A stretch of DNA of 64,000 bases from Phenylobacterium sp. LH3H17 (GTDB taxonomy: Bacteria > Pseudomonadota > Alphaproteobacteria > Caulobacterales > Caulobacteraceae). The position numbers and the translations under genes were made by a program. Below, piece by piece: positions 1 through 8,625 of this stretch. Location of the stretch: assembly GCF_024298925.1 (NCBI RefSeq), contig NZ_CP101283.1, positions 4,097,001 to 4,161,000 on the forward strand. Reading direction: 5' to 3'. A model generated the notes under the pieces. The model had not been told where the DNA came from and searched no databases. It saw only the letters and a list, made by a program, of their open reading frames with translations. Each line of letters opens with the position of its first letter. Within the stretch, counting starts at the first letter, position 1.

Positions 1-494
1 AGGGCCTGTTCTACGACCTGCGCTTCGACGAGCAGGGCCGCGAGAAGCCCGACTTCGTCCTCAACCGCCCGGAGTACAAGGGCGCCGGCGTCCTGGTGGC
101 GGGCGATAATTTCGGTTGCGGCTCGTCTCGCGAGCACGCCCCCTGGGCGCTGATGGACTTCGGGATCGACTGCGTGATCTCTTCCAGCTTCGCCGACATA
201 TTTTACCACAACTGCTTCCAGAACGGCCTGCTGCCCGTGGTGCTCAAGCCCGATGAGGTCCAGGACCTGATGGAGGAGGCCAAGGGCGGCAACCACATGG
301 TCACCGTCGATCTCCAGGCCCAGACCGTGATCTCCCCCTCGGGGAAGACCTTCGCCTTCCAGATCGATCCGCAGCGCAAGGAGAAGATGCTGAAGGGCCT
401 CGACGCCATCGGCGAGACGCTCCAGAAGGCGCCCTCCATCGACGTTTATGAGGGCCGGCGCGCGATCAGCCAGCCCTGGCTGGAACGGGCGTGA
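1..494 (+). CDS. leuD: 3-isopropylmalate dehydratase small subunit (5' end outside window)
   Basis: With LeuC this subunit isomerises 2-isopropylmalate to 3-isopropylmalate in leucine synthesis (cytoplasm). The frame is open from the window edge (first full codon at base 3), so about 40 N-terminal residues are missing compared with the ~200-residue family. The visible part carries the aconitase-type swivel-domain signature [11 protein letters not shown] (bases 120-152) followed by the [17 protein letters not shown] segment typical of LeuD. The stop codon overlaps the GTG start of the next gene by 4 nt (GTGA), so the two are probably co-translated. leuB follows 1.3 kb downstream but is separated by an opposite-strand gene. 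Function is secure. Confidence 0.97.
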   Translation, partial: GLFYDLRFDEQGREKPDFVLNRPEYKGAGVLVAGDNFGCGSSREHAPWALMDFGIDCVISSSFADIFYHNCFQNGLLPVVLKPDEVQDLMEEAKGGNHMVTVDLQAQTVISPSGKTFAFQIDPQRKEKMLKGLDAIGETLQKAPSIDVYEGRRAISQPWLERA

Positions 495-793
495 GCGTCA
501 TCATCGCCGGCACGGTGCGAATCCCGCCCGAGAACCTGGAACGGTTCAGGCCGCACATGCTGGCCATGCTGACCGCCAGCCGCGCCGAGGACGGCTGCCT
601 GGAATATTCCTACGCCCAGGACGTGGCCGAGCCCGGCCTGGTGCGGGTCTACGAGGTCTGGCGCGACCAGGCCTGCCTCGACACCCACTTCCAGACGCCG
701 CACATGGCGACCTGGCGCAGCCACTGGCCGGAGTTCGGGGTCGCCGACCGGCGGCTCGTCCTGTACGAGACCGCCTCCGAGCGCGCGCTCTAG
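491..793 (+). CDS. antibiotic biosynthesis monooxygenase (ABM) domain protein
   Basis: Single-domain protein of 100 residues with the ABM dimeric alpha-beta barrel pattern: an N-terminal strand ([14 protein letters not shown]), the [15 protein letters not shown] segment and a [19 protein letters not shown] motif near residues 53-71. Family members include quinol monooxygenases (YgiN type) and heme-degrading enzymes; the substrate here cannot be read from sequence. It begins with GTG inside the leuD stop (GTGA) and so is likely translationally coupled to leuD, an unexpected partner. Its stop codon interlocks with the stop of the convergent ATP-grasp gene in the tetranucleotide CTAG. Confidence 0.85.
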   Translation: MSVIIAGTVRIPPENLERFRPHMLAMLTASRAEDGCLEYSYAQDVAEPGLVRVYEVWRDQACLDTHFQTPHMATWRSHWPEFGVADRRLVLYETASERAL

Positions 794-1626
794 CCCAGCA
801 GCACGCCGGCCAGGCGCTCCGCCGAGCCGGGCGCCAGCCCCATCAGCAGGTTCGGCTCGATCACCTCCAGCTCCATCAGCAGCGGACCCTTCGCCGAAGG
901 CACGATGTCCACCCGCGCATAGGCCACGGGCTCGCCCACCGCCTCCAGCACGCGGGCGCCGAAAGCGAGCTCTCCGGCGCTCGGCGGATGGCGGACCGAG
1001 GCGGAATAGTCGATGCCGAAGGCGGACTTCAGGAAGGCGTGGCTGAACGCGCCGCCCAGGTAGACGAGGGAGCGTTCGCGCTCGGTCTCCACCGCGGCGA
1101 GATAGGGTTGGATCATGGCCTCGCGGGTCTCGGTCAAGCCAGCCAGATGGGCGCTGGCCTCTTCGGAAATCTGGCTGGCGGCGAACCGTTTGGTTCCGAA
1201 GGCGCCCCCGGAGATGGTCGGCTTGACCACCAGCTCGTCCCAGCCCCGATCCGCGCAAAGGGCGGCGAGATCGACGGTCTCGCCCTGGCGGACGAACACC
1301 GTCGGAACCACGGCGACGCCGCGGGCCTCCAGGTCGGCCAGGTAGCGCTTGTCCATGTTCCAGCGCAGCACGCGATGGGCGTTGACCAACCGGGTCTGCG
1401 ACGCCGCCAGGTCGAGCCAGGCGGCGAATTCCGCGATCCGGTGGAAGTAGTCCCAGGTGGAGCGGATCACCGTCACCGGCGCGGCGGACCAGTCAACCGC
1501 CGGGTCACTCCAGACCGCGAACCGCACCCGCGCGCCCGTGGCGCTCAGGGCCTGGGCCAGCAACTGATCGTCGGGCCCGCCGTCCGGCAGGGTTTCATAG
1601 GTGACCAGGGTCACATCGAACGACAT
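790..1626 (-). CDS. ATP-grasp domain protein (RimK/DcsG-like), putative SAH-regulon member
   Basis: A 278-residue cytoplasmic protein with ATP-grasp features: a nucleotide-binding stretch ELVVKPTISGGAFGTKRF in the middle and a C-terminal metal-binding motif MELEVIEPNLLMG. ATP-grasp enzymes join a carboxylate to an amine or thiol through an acyl-phosphate. The overall layout resembles the RimK-like/cycloserine-ligase (DcsG) group, but the substrate is unknown. I chose the ATG at 1626 because AACGAGG lies just upstream; an in-frame ATG at 1659 would put the start inside the AT-rich palindrome. That palindrome (1649-1670) closely matches one upstream of ahcY, suggesting shared control with the S-adenosylmethionine cycle. 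Confidence 0.8.
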   Translation of the reverse strand: MSFDVTLVTYETLPDGGPDDQLLAQALSATGARVRFAVWSDPAVDWSAAPVTVIRSTWDYFHRIAEFAAWLDLAASQTRLVNAHRVLRWNMDKRYLADLEARGVAVVPTVFVRQGETVDLAALCADRGWDELVVKPTISGGAFGTKRFAASQISEEASAHLAGLTETREAMIQPYLAAVETERERSLVYLGGAFSHAFLKSAFGIDYSASVRHPPSAGELAFGARVLEAVGEPVAYARVDIVPSAKGPLLMELEVIEPNLLMGLAPGSAERLAGVLLG

Positions 1627-1648
1627 CGGCGAACCTCGTTGATATAAT

Positions 1649-1670
1649 GATATAAGCATATCTTTATATG
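1649..1670 (-). promoter_or_regulatory. SahR-like operator upstream of the ATP-grasp gene
   Basis: AT-rich imperfect palindrome 23 nt upstream of the chosen ATG. Read on the minus strand its left half is CATATAAAGAT, identical over 11 bases to the left half of the palindrome in front of ahcY; its right half ATGCTTATATC is a degenerate inverted copy. The surrounding DNA is strongly GC-rich, so the AT block stands out. ArsR-family SahR repressors of alphaproteobacteria bind AT-rich palindromes of this general form; assignment to SahR is inference. Confidence 0.5.
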
Positions 1671-1768
1671 ATTAACGGTCAAGCCGTGTTGTCGCGTCAG
1701 GCTTCCCGTGGCGGCGCACTTCCCCTAGGAGGTCGCCTCGCAACACGCGCCAGAAGAGGGCTCCCGCC

Positions 1769-2821
1769 ATGACCGACCTGCTTCTCCTGCCCGGCGACGG
1801 CATCGGCCCCGAAGTGACCGCCCAGGTGCGGCGCGTGGCCGAGGCGCTCACCCCCGAGCTCGCCATCGAGGAGCGGCTGTTCGGCGGCGCGAGCTACGAC
1901 GCCCACGGCGTCCCGCTCACCGACGAAACGCTCGCCGCGGCCAAGGCGGCCAAGGCCGTGCTGATGGGCGCGGTCGGCGGCCCGAAATGGGCCGGCGTCC
2001 CGCGCGACAAGCGGCCCGAGGCGGGCCTGCTCAACCTGCGCGCCGGCATGGAGGTGTTCGCCAACCTGCGCCCGGCCCTGTGCTTCAACGCCCTCGCCGA
2101 CGCCTCGACCCTCAAGCGCGAGGTGGTCGAGGGCCTGGACATGATGATCGTCCGGGAGCTGACCGGCGGCATCTATTTCGGTTCGCCGCGCTTCATCGAG
2201 GACCTACCGGGCGGCGGAAAGCGCGCCGTGGACACCCAGGTCTACACCACCATGGAAATCGAGCGGGTCGCCCGGGTGGCCTTCGAACTGGCGCGCGGCC
2301 GGCGCAACAAGGTCCACTCGGCGGAGAAGTCCAATGTGATGGACTCCGGCCTGCTGTGGCGCGAGGTGGTCACCGACCTGCACCGGCGCGAGTTCAGCGA
2401 CGTGCAGCTGGAGCATATCCTTGCCGACAACGCCGCCATGCAGATCGTCAAGAACCCCAAGCAGTTCGACGTCATGGTCACCGACAACCTGTTCGGCGAC
2501 ATCCTCTCGGACGCGGCGGCCCAGCTCACCGGATCCCTCGGCATGCTGCCCTCGGCGGCGCTCGGTCTGCCGGGCAAGCCCGGCCTCTATGAGCCCATCC
2601 ACGGCTCGGCGCCTGATATCGCCGGCCAGAACCTCGCCAATCCGCTGGCCGCCATCCTGTCCTTCGAAATGGCCCTGCGCTGGTCGCTCGGCCGCGCCGC
2701 GGCGGCCGACCGGCTCTACGGGGCGGTGGTGAAGGCCCTGGAAGCCGGCGCCCGCACCCGCGACCTGGGCGGGACGCTTTCGACCACCGAGATGGGCGAC
2801 GCCGTGCTGGCGGCGCTCTAG
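1769..2821 (+). CDS. leuB: 3-isopropylmalate dehydrogenase
   Basis: Oxidatively decarboxylates 3-isopropylmalate to 2-oxoisocaproate with NAD+ in leucine synthesis. The 350-residue length is normal. It opens with the family N-terminus [15 protein letters not shown] and contains [14 protein letters not shown], the catalytic tyrosine/lysine segment, [33 protein letters not shown] metal-binding aspartates and the C-terminal [13 protein letters not shown] nucleotide-binding loop. The ATG at 1769 follows GAAGAGGG. Its TAG stop interlocks with the stop of the convergent DUF6134 gene (CTAG at 2818-2821). Confidence 0.98.
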   Translation: MTDLLLLPGDGIGPEVTAQVRRVAEALTPELAIEERLFGGASYDAHGVPLTDETLAAAKAAKAVLMGAVGGPKWAGVPRDKRPEAGLLNLRAGMEVFANLRPALCFNALADASTLKREVVEGLDMMIVRELTGGIYFGSPRFIEDLPGGGKRAVDTQVYTTMEIERVARVAFELARGRRNKVHSAEKSNVMDSGLLWREVVTDLHRREFSDVQLEHILADNAAMQIVKNPKQFDVMVTDNLFGDILSDAAAQLTGSLGMLPSAALGLPGKPGLYEPIHGSAPDIAGQNLANPLAAILSFEMALRWSLGRAAAADRLYGAVVKALEAGARTRDLGGTLSTTEMGDAVLAAL

Positions 2822-3465
2822 ACGCGCCGGTATTCCATCGTCGAGCCATCCGGCAGCTTGCCGCGCAACGCGACCCAGGTTCCGGCCTCGTCGTACCAGT
2901 TGTCGATCTGGGCGTCGCCGGTGAGGCTCCAGCGAACCGCGGCGATAGGCCCGCCTGGGCCGCGACGCGCCGAGACCCTCAGCAGCCTGCCATCCTGGGG
3001 GTTGAACAGGGGCCCGCCCAGCGCGTCAGCGTGCCAGTGCGTTAGCGGCAAGGCCGAGACCGGCGCGGTCGTCGAACCCTTGCCGGTCTCGATGATCACG
3101 CCTGCGGCCGTGCGCCGGGCGACGACTTTCTGGAGCTTGCCGCCGCCATTGGTGCTGGTCTCCAGGCCCGCGAACTGTCCGCCACGCCAGCGCTCCACCG
3201 CCCGATGACCATACCGGTAGACCGGCACGGGGCCGAGCTTGACGGTCATGGCGACCTCCGTGGTGATCGTCATGGCGCCGGGCTGGCCGGCGAAGCTCAT
3301 CACGTGGTCGCCGACCCTGGCGCCATTGCGGAACACCGCGAAGGCCAGCCTGCGGCCGGGCGGCGGCGCGGCGGCCAGCGCGACAGGCGGGGCGAAGGCG
3401 AAGCCGGCTGCGGCGAGCAACAACCTGCGAGTCGGGCGCGGAGCGTCCCTGGCGTCGATCTCCAA
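2818..3465 (-). CDS. exported DUF6134-like protein
   Basis: Predicted secreted protein of 215 residues. The chosen TTG start at 3465 has GAGG seven bases upstream and gives a short twin-arginine-like leader ([24 protein letters not shown]) ending in an Ala-x-Ala type cleavage site. The longer open frame to 3585 adds 40 residues of arginine-rich, unlikely sequence. The mature part ([36 protein letters not shown]) is a beta-rich domain recalling DUF6134. No enzymatic motif is visible and the function is unknown. The 3' end interlocks with leuB. Confidence 0.7.
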   Translation of the reverse strand: MEIDARDAPRPTRRLLLAAAGFAFAPPVALAAAPPPGRRLAFAVFRNGARVGDHVMSFAGQPGAMTITTEVAMTVKLGPVPVYRYGHRAVERWRGGQFAGLETSTNGGGKLQKVVARRTAAGVIIETGKGSTTAPVSALPLTHWHADALGGPLFNPQDGRLLRVSARRGPGGPIAAVRWSLTGDAQIDNWYDEAGTWVALRGKLPDGSTMEYRRV

Positions 3466-3606
3466 CGGTGAACCTCGAATAGGGCGACGAGGGCCCGCCG
3501 CAAGCCTTTCGGGTACGTGCATCGGCGCCACACGGATGCGCGCGACGACGAAACGCACCCGGCAGCGGTTGCAATTTCGCGCCAAATGTCACATGTCAGC
3601 GCCCGC

Positions 3607-3936
3607 ATGAGAGACTTGAAGAACAACCGTTTCGACGAACGCGCCGCCGCCTCACTCGAGGCCAAGAAGGCCCTCCTGGCGAAGATGAAGGTCAAGCCGA
3701 CCGTCACCGCCGCCGTCGCCCCCGACCGCGCCGCCCAGAAGGCCGCCGAACTGGCCGAGCTGCGCGCCAAGCGCGAGGCCGAACGCTCCGAGAAGCGCCG
3801 GGTCACCGCCGAGGCCGAGGCCCGCAAGGCCGAGATCGAGGCCTTCGACAGCGAGACCCGCGAGCTCGAGACGCGCGCCGCCCAAAAGGCCGCCCGCGAC
3901 GCCCGCTACGCGGCCCGCAAGCAGAAGCGCCGCTGA
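3607..3936 (+). CDS. DUF6481-like small basic coiled-coil protein
   Basis: About 109 residues, highly charged and almost entirely helical (AAQKAAELAELRAKREAERS and following Arg/Glu/Lys/Ala repeats). The N-terminal MRDLKNNRFDERAAASLEAK segment recalls the DUF6481 family of alphaproteobacteria, whose role is not established. Two in-frame ATGs (3586 and 3607) are possible; neither has a strong ribosome-binding site and I prefer 3607 because the family-like block starts there. The sulfatase gene converges on it with one base between the stop codons. Confidence 0.65.
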   Translation: MRDLKNNRFDERAAASLEAKKALLAKMKVKPTVTAAVAPDRAAQKAAELAELRAKREAERSEKRRVTAEAEARKAEIEAFDSETRELETRAAQKAARDARYAARKQKRR

Positions 3937-3937
3937 C

Positions 3938-5206
3938 CTAGTCGGGGTGATCGGCCGCCGAGGCCGGCGCCACGTGCGGCGGGAAGGCGCTGGCCAGCGG
4001 CTCATAGCGGGCCCTGGCCGACTCCAACCGTGCGCGCATCTCCACGGCCGCCTCGGGGAAGTTCAGCGCCACGCTGTAGTTCTCGCCCGGGTCGGCATCC
4101 ATGTCGAACAGGAGCGGATAGCGGTCCAGCGGAACGTCGTGGGTCCGATAGTATGACCGCGCCACATACTTCCAGCGCGCCGTGCGAACGGCCGCCACAT
4201 GGGCGTTGTCGAACAGCACGATCTCCTGGTGCGGCGACGGCGCCCCGGCCGTCAGCACGCCCGAGATGTCCCGCCCGTCCAGTTCGCGATCGCTCACCGG
4301 CGACAGCCCGGCCATGGCCAGCAGGGTCGGCAGCAGGTCGAGATTGCTGGAGAGCGCCGAAGTCACGGTCCCGGCCGGCAAGGTCCCGGGCCGCCAGGCG
4401 ATGAACGGCACCCGGAATCCCCCATCCCAGGCCGAGCCGCCCTTGCGGTCGCGGAACGGTCCCGACGAGCCCTCGAACCAGGGTCCGTTGTCCGAGGTGA
4501 AGACCACCATCGTTTCCTTGTCGAGATCGAGCGCCTTCAGCCGCTCCAGCAGGCGGCCGACATTGACGTCGATCTCCTCCACCACCTCGCCATAGGCGCC
4601 GCCCGGCGAGCCGGTCAGGTCGTCAGGATTTGGCTTCAGGGGAATGTGCGGCGCGGTCAGGGCCAGCAGGACGAAGAACGGCCTCTCGCGGTTCTGCTCC
4701 ACGAACGCCGTGGTCTGGGCGAAAAACCATTCGGTCAGCTTGGCGAAGTCGGCCTTGCTCTCGCTCATCGGCGTGGTGGCGCTATCGAAAATCGATAGCG
4801 GTTTCATATCGTGGCTATAGGGCAGTCCGTAGAACCGGTCGAAGCCATAGACCATGGGCGGCCAGTGCGGCGCGGCGTGGCCCAGGTGCCACTTCCCGAT
4901 CAGCGCGCTGGCGTAGCCCTCGCCCAGGGCCTTGGGGATGGTCAGGGCATCGACCGGCAGGCCGGTGGTGTCGGCCGGCTGAATCACCTCGTGAGCTAGG
5001 CCGTTGCGGATGGCGTACTGGCCGGTCAGCAGCCCCGCCCGCGACGGGGTGCAGACATTGGCCGAGGCGTAGAAGTCGGACAGCCGCACGCCCTCCGCCG
5101 CCATGCGGTCGAGGTTGGGCGTGCGGATCACCGTGCCGCCGTCACAGCCGAGATCGCCGTAGCCGAGGTCGTCGGCCAGGATGACGATGAAGTTGGGCGG
5201 CCTCAT
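3938..5206 (-). CDS. sulfatase (arylsulfatase family)
   Basis: A 422-residue alkaline-phosphatase-superfamily hydrolase that cleaves sulfate esters. The N-terminal metal site FIVILADDLGYGDLGC is followed by the sulfatase signature VCTPSRAGLLTG, in which Cys52 within C-x-P-x-R is the residue converted to formylglycine. IGKWHLGH and VVFTSDNGPW supply further active-site residues. The ATG at 5206 has AGAGGA eight bases upstream. No signal peptide is visible, so the enzyme may be cytoplasmic or use an unrecognised route, which is unusual for this family. The natural substrate cannot be inferred from the neighbours. Confidence 0.92.
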   Translation of the reverse strand: MRPPNFIVILADDLGYGDLGCDGGTVIRTPNLDRMAAEGVRLSDFYASANVCTPSRAGLLTGQYAIRNGLAHEVIQPADTTGLPVDALTIPKALGEGYASALIGKWHLGHAAPHWPPMVYGFDRFYGLPYSHDMKPLSIFDSATTPMSESKADFAKLTEWFFAQTTAFVEQNRERPFFVLLALTAPHIPLKPNPDDLTGSPGGAYGEVVEEIDVNVGRLLERLKALDLDKETMVVFTSDNGPWFEGSSGPFRDRKGGSAWDGGFRVPFIAWRPGTLPAGTVTSALSSNLDLLPTLLAMAGLSPVSDRELDGRDISGVLTAGAPSPHQEIVLFDNAHVAAVRTARWKYVARSYYRTHDVPLDRYPLLFDMDADPGENYSVALNFPEAAVEMRARLESARARYEPLASAFPPHVAPASAADHPD

Positions 5207-5260
5207 GTGCGGAATCCTCTCGTGCGGGGTCGCCACCTCGCCCGCTCGACGCCGGGCTCG

Positions 5261-6181
5261 TCAAGCCAGCTTGAGAACCCAGGTCTCGCCGATCAGGTCG
5301 ACGCCGATGGTGTCGTGCGGCGTGGAGTCGACCAGCTCGAAGCCGGCGGCGGCGTAGATGCCGCGCGCGGCGGTGAGGATGCTCTGGGTCCACAAGGTGA
5401 TCTCGCCGTAGCCCGCCTCACGGGCGAAGGCGACGCATTCGGCCACCAGCCGCTTGCCCAGGCCCAGGCCCCTGGCCGACGGCTCGACCAGCAGCAGGCG
5501 CAGCTTGGACTGGTCACCCTCGCCCTTGACCAGGAAGATCGATCCGACGATCTCGCCGCCGCGCTCGGCGATCCAGCACCGCTCGCGGGCCGGGTCGAAG
5601 TTCTGGATGAAGTCGGCGGCGATCTTCGCCACCAGGGCTTCGAAGGCGTCGCCCCAGCCATACTCGCGGGCGTAGAAGACCGCGTGGCGCCAGGTCACCC
5701 AGCCCATGTCGCCGACCCGATGCGGCCGCAGGATCACCTCGCCGGGCGGCGGCCCGCCCAGCAGGCCCTCGATCTCCCGCATGGCGTCGACCAGCCGCGA
5801 TCGTTCCGGAGTGGCCAGGCCGCCCAGGATACCCTCGACCGCCCCCTCCGCCGTCTGGCGCAGGCCGTTATAGGCCGCGATGCCCGCCGAGGTCAGCCAG
5901 ATGGAGACGCTGCGGCCATCCTTGCGCGATGTCTCGCGGACCATCAGTCCATCGGCCTCGAACCGCTTGAGGATGCGGCTGAGATAGCCGGCGTCGAGGC
6001 CGGAGGCGGCGGCCAGGGCCTTGGGCGTCACCCCGGTGGGCGACTGGGCGACCTCGTACAGCACCCGCCCCTCTGCCAGGCTGTAGGGCGATCCCAGGTG
6101 GGCCTCGTCCAAAGCGCCGATGCGGCGGGTGTAGAAGCGATTGAACCGGCGCACGGCCGAGATCGGGTCCTGAAGCAGCAT
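5261..6181 (-). CDS. MarR-GNAT fusion regulator/acetyltransferase
   Basis: A 306-residue two-domain protein. Residues about 1-145 form a MarR winged helix (SLAEGRVLYEVAQSPTGVTP, LDAGYLSRILKRFEADGLM, RKDGRSVSIWLTSAG). Residues about 155-306 form a GNAT domain with the acetyl-CoA loop ARGLGLGKRLVAECVAFARE. Such fusions occur widely in proteobacteria and are thought to couple small-molecule modification to regulation. The ATG at 6181 has GGGAGG upstream. A perfect 7-bp inverted repeat lies about 30 nt upstream, a likely autoregulatory operator. The acetyl acceptor is unknown. Confidence 0.9.
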   Translation of the reverse strand: MLLQDPISAVRRFNRFYTRRIGALDEAHLGSPYSLAEGRVLYEVAQSPTGVTPKALAAASGLDAGYLSRILKRFEADGLMVRETSRKDGRSVSIWLTSAGIAAYNGLRQTAEGAVEGILGGLATPERSRLVDAMREIEGLLGGPPPGEVILRPHRVGDMGWVTWRHAVFYAREYGWGDAFEALVAKIAADFIQNFDPARERCWIAERGGEIVGSIFLVKGEGDQSKLRLLLVEPSARGLGLGKRLVAECVAFAREAGYGEITLWTQSILTAARGIYAAAGFELVDSTPHDTIGVDLIGETWVLKLA

Positions 6182-6210
6182 GGCGAGCCTCCCGCCGATA
6201 GCTGGCCTAG

Positions 6211-6233
6211 GTTAGTTGACTGAGTCAACCAAC
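6211..6233. promoter_or_regulatory. palindromic operator upstream of MarR-GNAT gene
   Basis: Perfect inverted repeat GTTGACT-G-AGTCAAC (6215-6229), extended outward by a further matching GTT/AAC pair at 6211-6213 and 6231-6233. It sits 34-52 nt upstream of the MarR-GNAT start codon. Its dyad symmetry and position fit a MarR dimer binding site used for autoregulation. Confidence 0.6.
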
Positions 6234-6262
6234 TTCCCCGGCCGTCAGAAAACCCTTGTGGG

Positions 6263-6706
6263 TTAAGACTTTCCGGCGGCGATGGCCCGCCGTCGCAGCA
6301 AGGTGAGCAGCTCGCCGCCGATCTCCAGCCAGGTCGGCGAGAGTCCGGATTCCAGGCCCTCGGCCCAGGCTGCCCGCCGGCGCTCGGCCTCCGAATGCGC
6401 GTTCGATCCGGCCTCGGTGAGGCGCGCCAGCTTGGCGCGGGCATGGCCGGGATTGTTCTGGAAGGCGACGAAGCCCGCCGTCGCCAGATCGTCGGTCAAC
6501 CGCTGCACGCCCTGTCGGGCGACACCGAGGACACGGGCCAATTGCGACACCGTACGCGGCCCGTCCTGCTCGGCCAGGGTCGCCAGGATGCGTGCGCGGG
6601 CGTGGCTGAGGCCCAGATCGGACAACAATTTGTCATCCGCGCTGACCAGGGCGTCGTGGGCCCGATGCGTCGCCGCGATGAGTCGCGAGAGGGGATCGTT
6701 CGGCAT
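6263..6706 (-). CDS. MarR family transcriptional regulator
   Basis: A 147-residue single-domain winged-helix regulator: LSHARARILATLAEQDGPRT, VSQLARVLGVARQGVQRLTD (recognition helix) and a wing NNPGHARAKLARLTEAG. The ligand is unknown. I start at ATG 6706; an alternative ATG at 6727 would add seven residues but overlaps a small inverted repeat that may be its operator. It is divergent from the 2-hydroxyacid dehydrogenase gene, which it may regulate, and follows the MarR-GNAT gene's upstream region on the same strand. Confidence 0.85.
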   Translation of the reverse strand: MPNDPLSRLIAATHRAHDALVSADDKLLSDLGLSHARARILATLAEQDGPRTVSQLARVLGVARQGVQRLTDDLATAGFVAFQNNPGHARAKLARLTEAGSNAHSEAERRRAAWAEGLESGLSPTWLEIGGELLTLLRRRAIAAGKS

Positions 6707-6726
6707 GATATAGGATGCTGGACGCA

Positions 6727-6742
6727 TGACATGGTGTTGTCA
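6727..6742. promoter_or_regulatory. possible operator between marR and the 2-hydroxyacid dehydrogenase gene
   Basis: Inverted repeat TGACA-6 nt-TGTCA in the short divergent intergenic region. The arms are only 5 bp, so chance occurrence is possible, but the location between a MarR gene and its divergent neighbour is where an operator would be expected. Confidence 0.3.
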
Positions 6743-6791
6743 AACAGGATCACGCTTGGCTTCCTCGACGGGCGGCCGGTACGATTGAGCC

Positions 6792-7778
6792 ATGCAAGCT
6801 TTCCTGTTTCGAGCGGCCTTCGACCGCATCGCCGAACGGCTTCCCGCCGTCGCCCCCGATCTCGATGTGGTCGTGCTGGAGCCCGATGGCGCCCTAAGCC
6901 TGAATGGCGCGGCCTTCGACCCGGCCCAGCTGAAGCCCGAGGTCTGGTGGCTGAGCCTGGAGGCTTTTGGCCCTCAGCGACGGGAATATTTCGGGCGGCT
7001 GCGGGATAGCGAAGACGCCCGCTGGGTCCAGACGGTGTTTGCCGGAGTCGAGCATCCCAGCTTCAAGCCCCTGGCGCGGGACGGCCTGAGAGTGACCAAT
7101 TCCAGCGCCCAGGCGCCGGCCATCGCCGAGTATGTGGTGATCCACGCGCTCAGCCTGCTGCACCCCATCGAGGCCCAGGCCCGTCACCAGGTGGCTCATG
7201 AATGGAAGCCGGTGGACTTCCGCGAGGTGGGCCAGAGCCGCTGGCTGATCGTCGGCTTCGGCAATATCGGCCGCGAGATCGCCGCCCGCGCCAAGGCCTT
7301 CGGGGCCCATGTTGAGGCGGTGCGGCGCTCGCCAGGCGCCGAGGGCCTGGCCGACGCGGTGTCGACGATCGCGGACCTGCCCTCGCGCCTGCCCCAGGCC
7401 GACGTGGTGGTCCTGGCCTGCGCGCTGAACGACGACACCCGCGACCTGGCGAACGCCGGCTTCTTCGCGGCCATGAAGCCCGGTTCGATCCTGATCAATA
7501 TCGGCCGTGGCGGCCTGCTGGACGAGGACGCCCTGCGCGTGAGCCTCGATTCCGATAAGCCCGGCCATGCGGTGCTGGACGTCTTCAAGACCGAGCCCCT
7601 GCCGGCCGACTCCTGGATTTGGGATCACCCCAAGATCCGCGTCACCCCGCACGCCTCCAACCGAGGCGCGCTCACCGGCGCGCGCGGCGAGACACTGTTC
7701 CTCGAAAACCTGGGCCGCTACGTCCGCGGCGCCCCCCTGCTCAACCCGGTCAATCCGGGGGACATCGGAGTGGGATGA
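6792..7778 (+). CDS. D-2-hydroxyacid dehydrogenase family protein
   Basis: A 328-residue NAD(P)-dependent dehydrogenase. The Rossmann loop WLIVGFGNIGREIAARAKAFG is in the middle. The catalytic residues are Arg in NIGRGGLLDEDALR, Glu in DVFKTEPLP and His in VTPHASNRG. The layout resembles glyoxylate/hydroxypyruvate or phosphoglycerate dehydrogenase-like proteins; the substrate is not identifiable. No ACT domain is present, so it is not a standard SerA. The divergent MarR gene is a plausible regulator. Confidence 0.88.
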   Translation: MQAFLFRAAFDRIAERLPAVAPDLDVVVLEPDGALSLNGAAFDPAQLKPEVWWLSLEAFGPQRREYFGRLRDSEDARWVQTVFAGVEHPSFKPLARDGLRVTNSSAQAPAIAEYVVIHALSLLHPIEAQARHQVAHEWKPVDFREVGQSRWLIVGFGNIGREIAARAKAFGAHVEAVRRSPGAEGLADAVSTIADLPSRLPQADVVVLACALNDDTRDLANAGFFAAMKPGSILINIGRGGLLDEDALRVSLDSDKPGHAVLDVFKTEPLPADSWIWDHPKIRVTPHASNRGALTGARGETLFLENLGRYVRGAPLLNPVNPGDIGVG

Positions 7779-7792
7779 CGCCCTGGCCGTGA

Positions 7793-8470
7793 TCAGGCGC
7801 TAGCGGGGGGCTCCGGCGGCGGCGGGGCGATGAGCTCTTCGATAGGGGGCGGGGTGTTCTCGGCGGTCTCGACCGGCGGCGGAACAGGCGGCAGCGGAGC
7901 GGGCGGCTCGACCGGCGGGGGCGGCGTCGCGCCCAGCGCCAAGGCCAGTTCGGCCACGGTGACCTTGCCGTCCCCATCGCCGTCGAGGCGGTCGAAGGCG
8001 CGCTCGGCATGGGCGGCGCGGCCTTTAGCCTGGCCGGACTTCCCCGGGAGGGCGTCCTTCAGTTCATCGAGGCCGAAAGCGCCGTCGTCGTCGCCGTCGA
8101 TGGCCGCCACCAGCTTTTCGGCGATGCTCTCGGGGGTGGGGACGGTCTGGTTCTTGATCAGGGCGTCCAGGGTCTTGGGACCGAAGCGACGGGCGGCGGG
8201 AGGCTCGGCCGACATGGCCGCGGGCTCGGCCGAAGTCGCCTGGGCGGCAAGAATCGCCTGGGCGGGGCGACCATTCTTGCCGTGTCCTCCCTTTTCCAGC
8301 TTCAGGAGCTCCATGACGCTGAGGGCGCCGTCGCCATCGGTGTCCAGCCTGGCGGCGATCCGTTGCTGGGCAACGGCCGTGGGGTCCCCGCCCTTGACCG
8401 GCTTGCGGTCCGGGAGGGGCGCGATCTGCGCCAAGGCGAGCTTTCCGTGCGAGAGGCCGTTGACGGACAT
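7793..8470 (-). CDS. EF-hand protein with proline-rich tail
   Basis: A 225-residue protein with three calcium-binding EF-hand loops: RLDTDGDGALSVMEL (near residue 45), AIDGDDDGAFGLDEL (mid-protein) and RLDGDGDGKVTVAEL (near residue 175). A proline/glutamate-rich C-terminus (PPPPVEPPAPLPPVPPP and PPPPEPPASA) follows. The ATG at 8470 has GGAGGA eight bases upstream; the open frame extends to 8605 but without support. No signal peptide is visible. The role is unknown; calcium buffering or sensing is plausible. Confidence 0.8.
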   Translation of the reverse strand: MSVNGLSHGKLALAQIAPLPDRKPVKGGDPTAVAQQRIAARLDTDGDGALSVMELLKLEKGGHGKNGRPAQAILAAQATSAEPAAMSAEPPAARRFGPKTLDALIKNQTVPTPESIAEKLVAAIDGDDDGAFGLDELKDALPGKSGQAKGRAAHAERAFDRLDGDGDGKVTVAELALALGATPPPPVEPPAPLPPVPPPVETAENTPPPIEELIAPPPPEPPASA

Positions 8471-8625
8471 GGCTGTCCTCCGGTGGATGTCGCCAATCCC
8501 GACGCAACCACCGTGCCAAGTGGCGATGGGCCCACTATCTAAGCCCTTGGAAGCCTTCGTCTTGCGCCCGAGAACCACAGGGCGTAACGGGACGCTCCGC
8601 GACAAGTCATCTAGAGGAGACCGCC

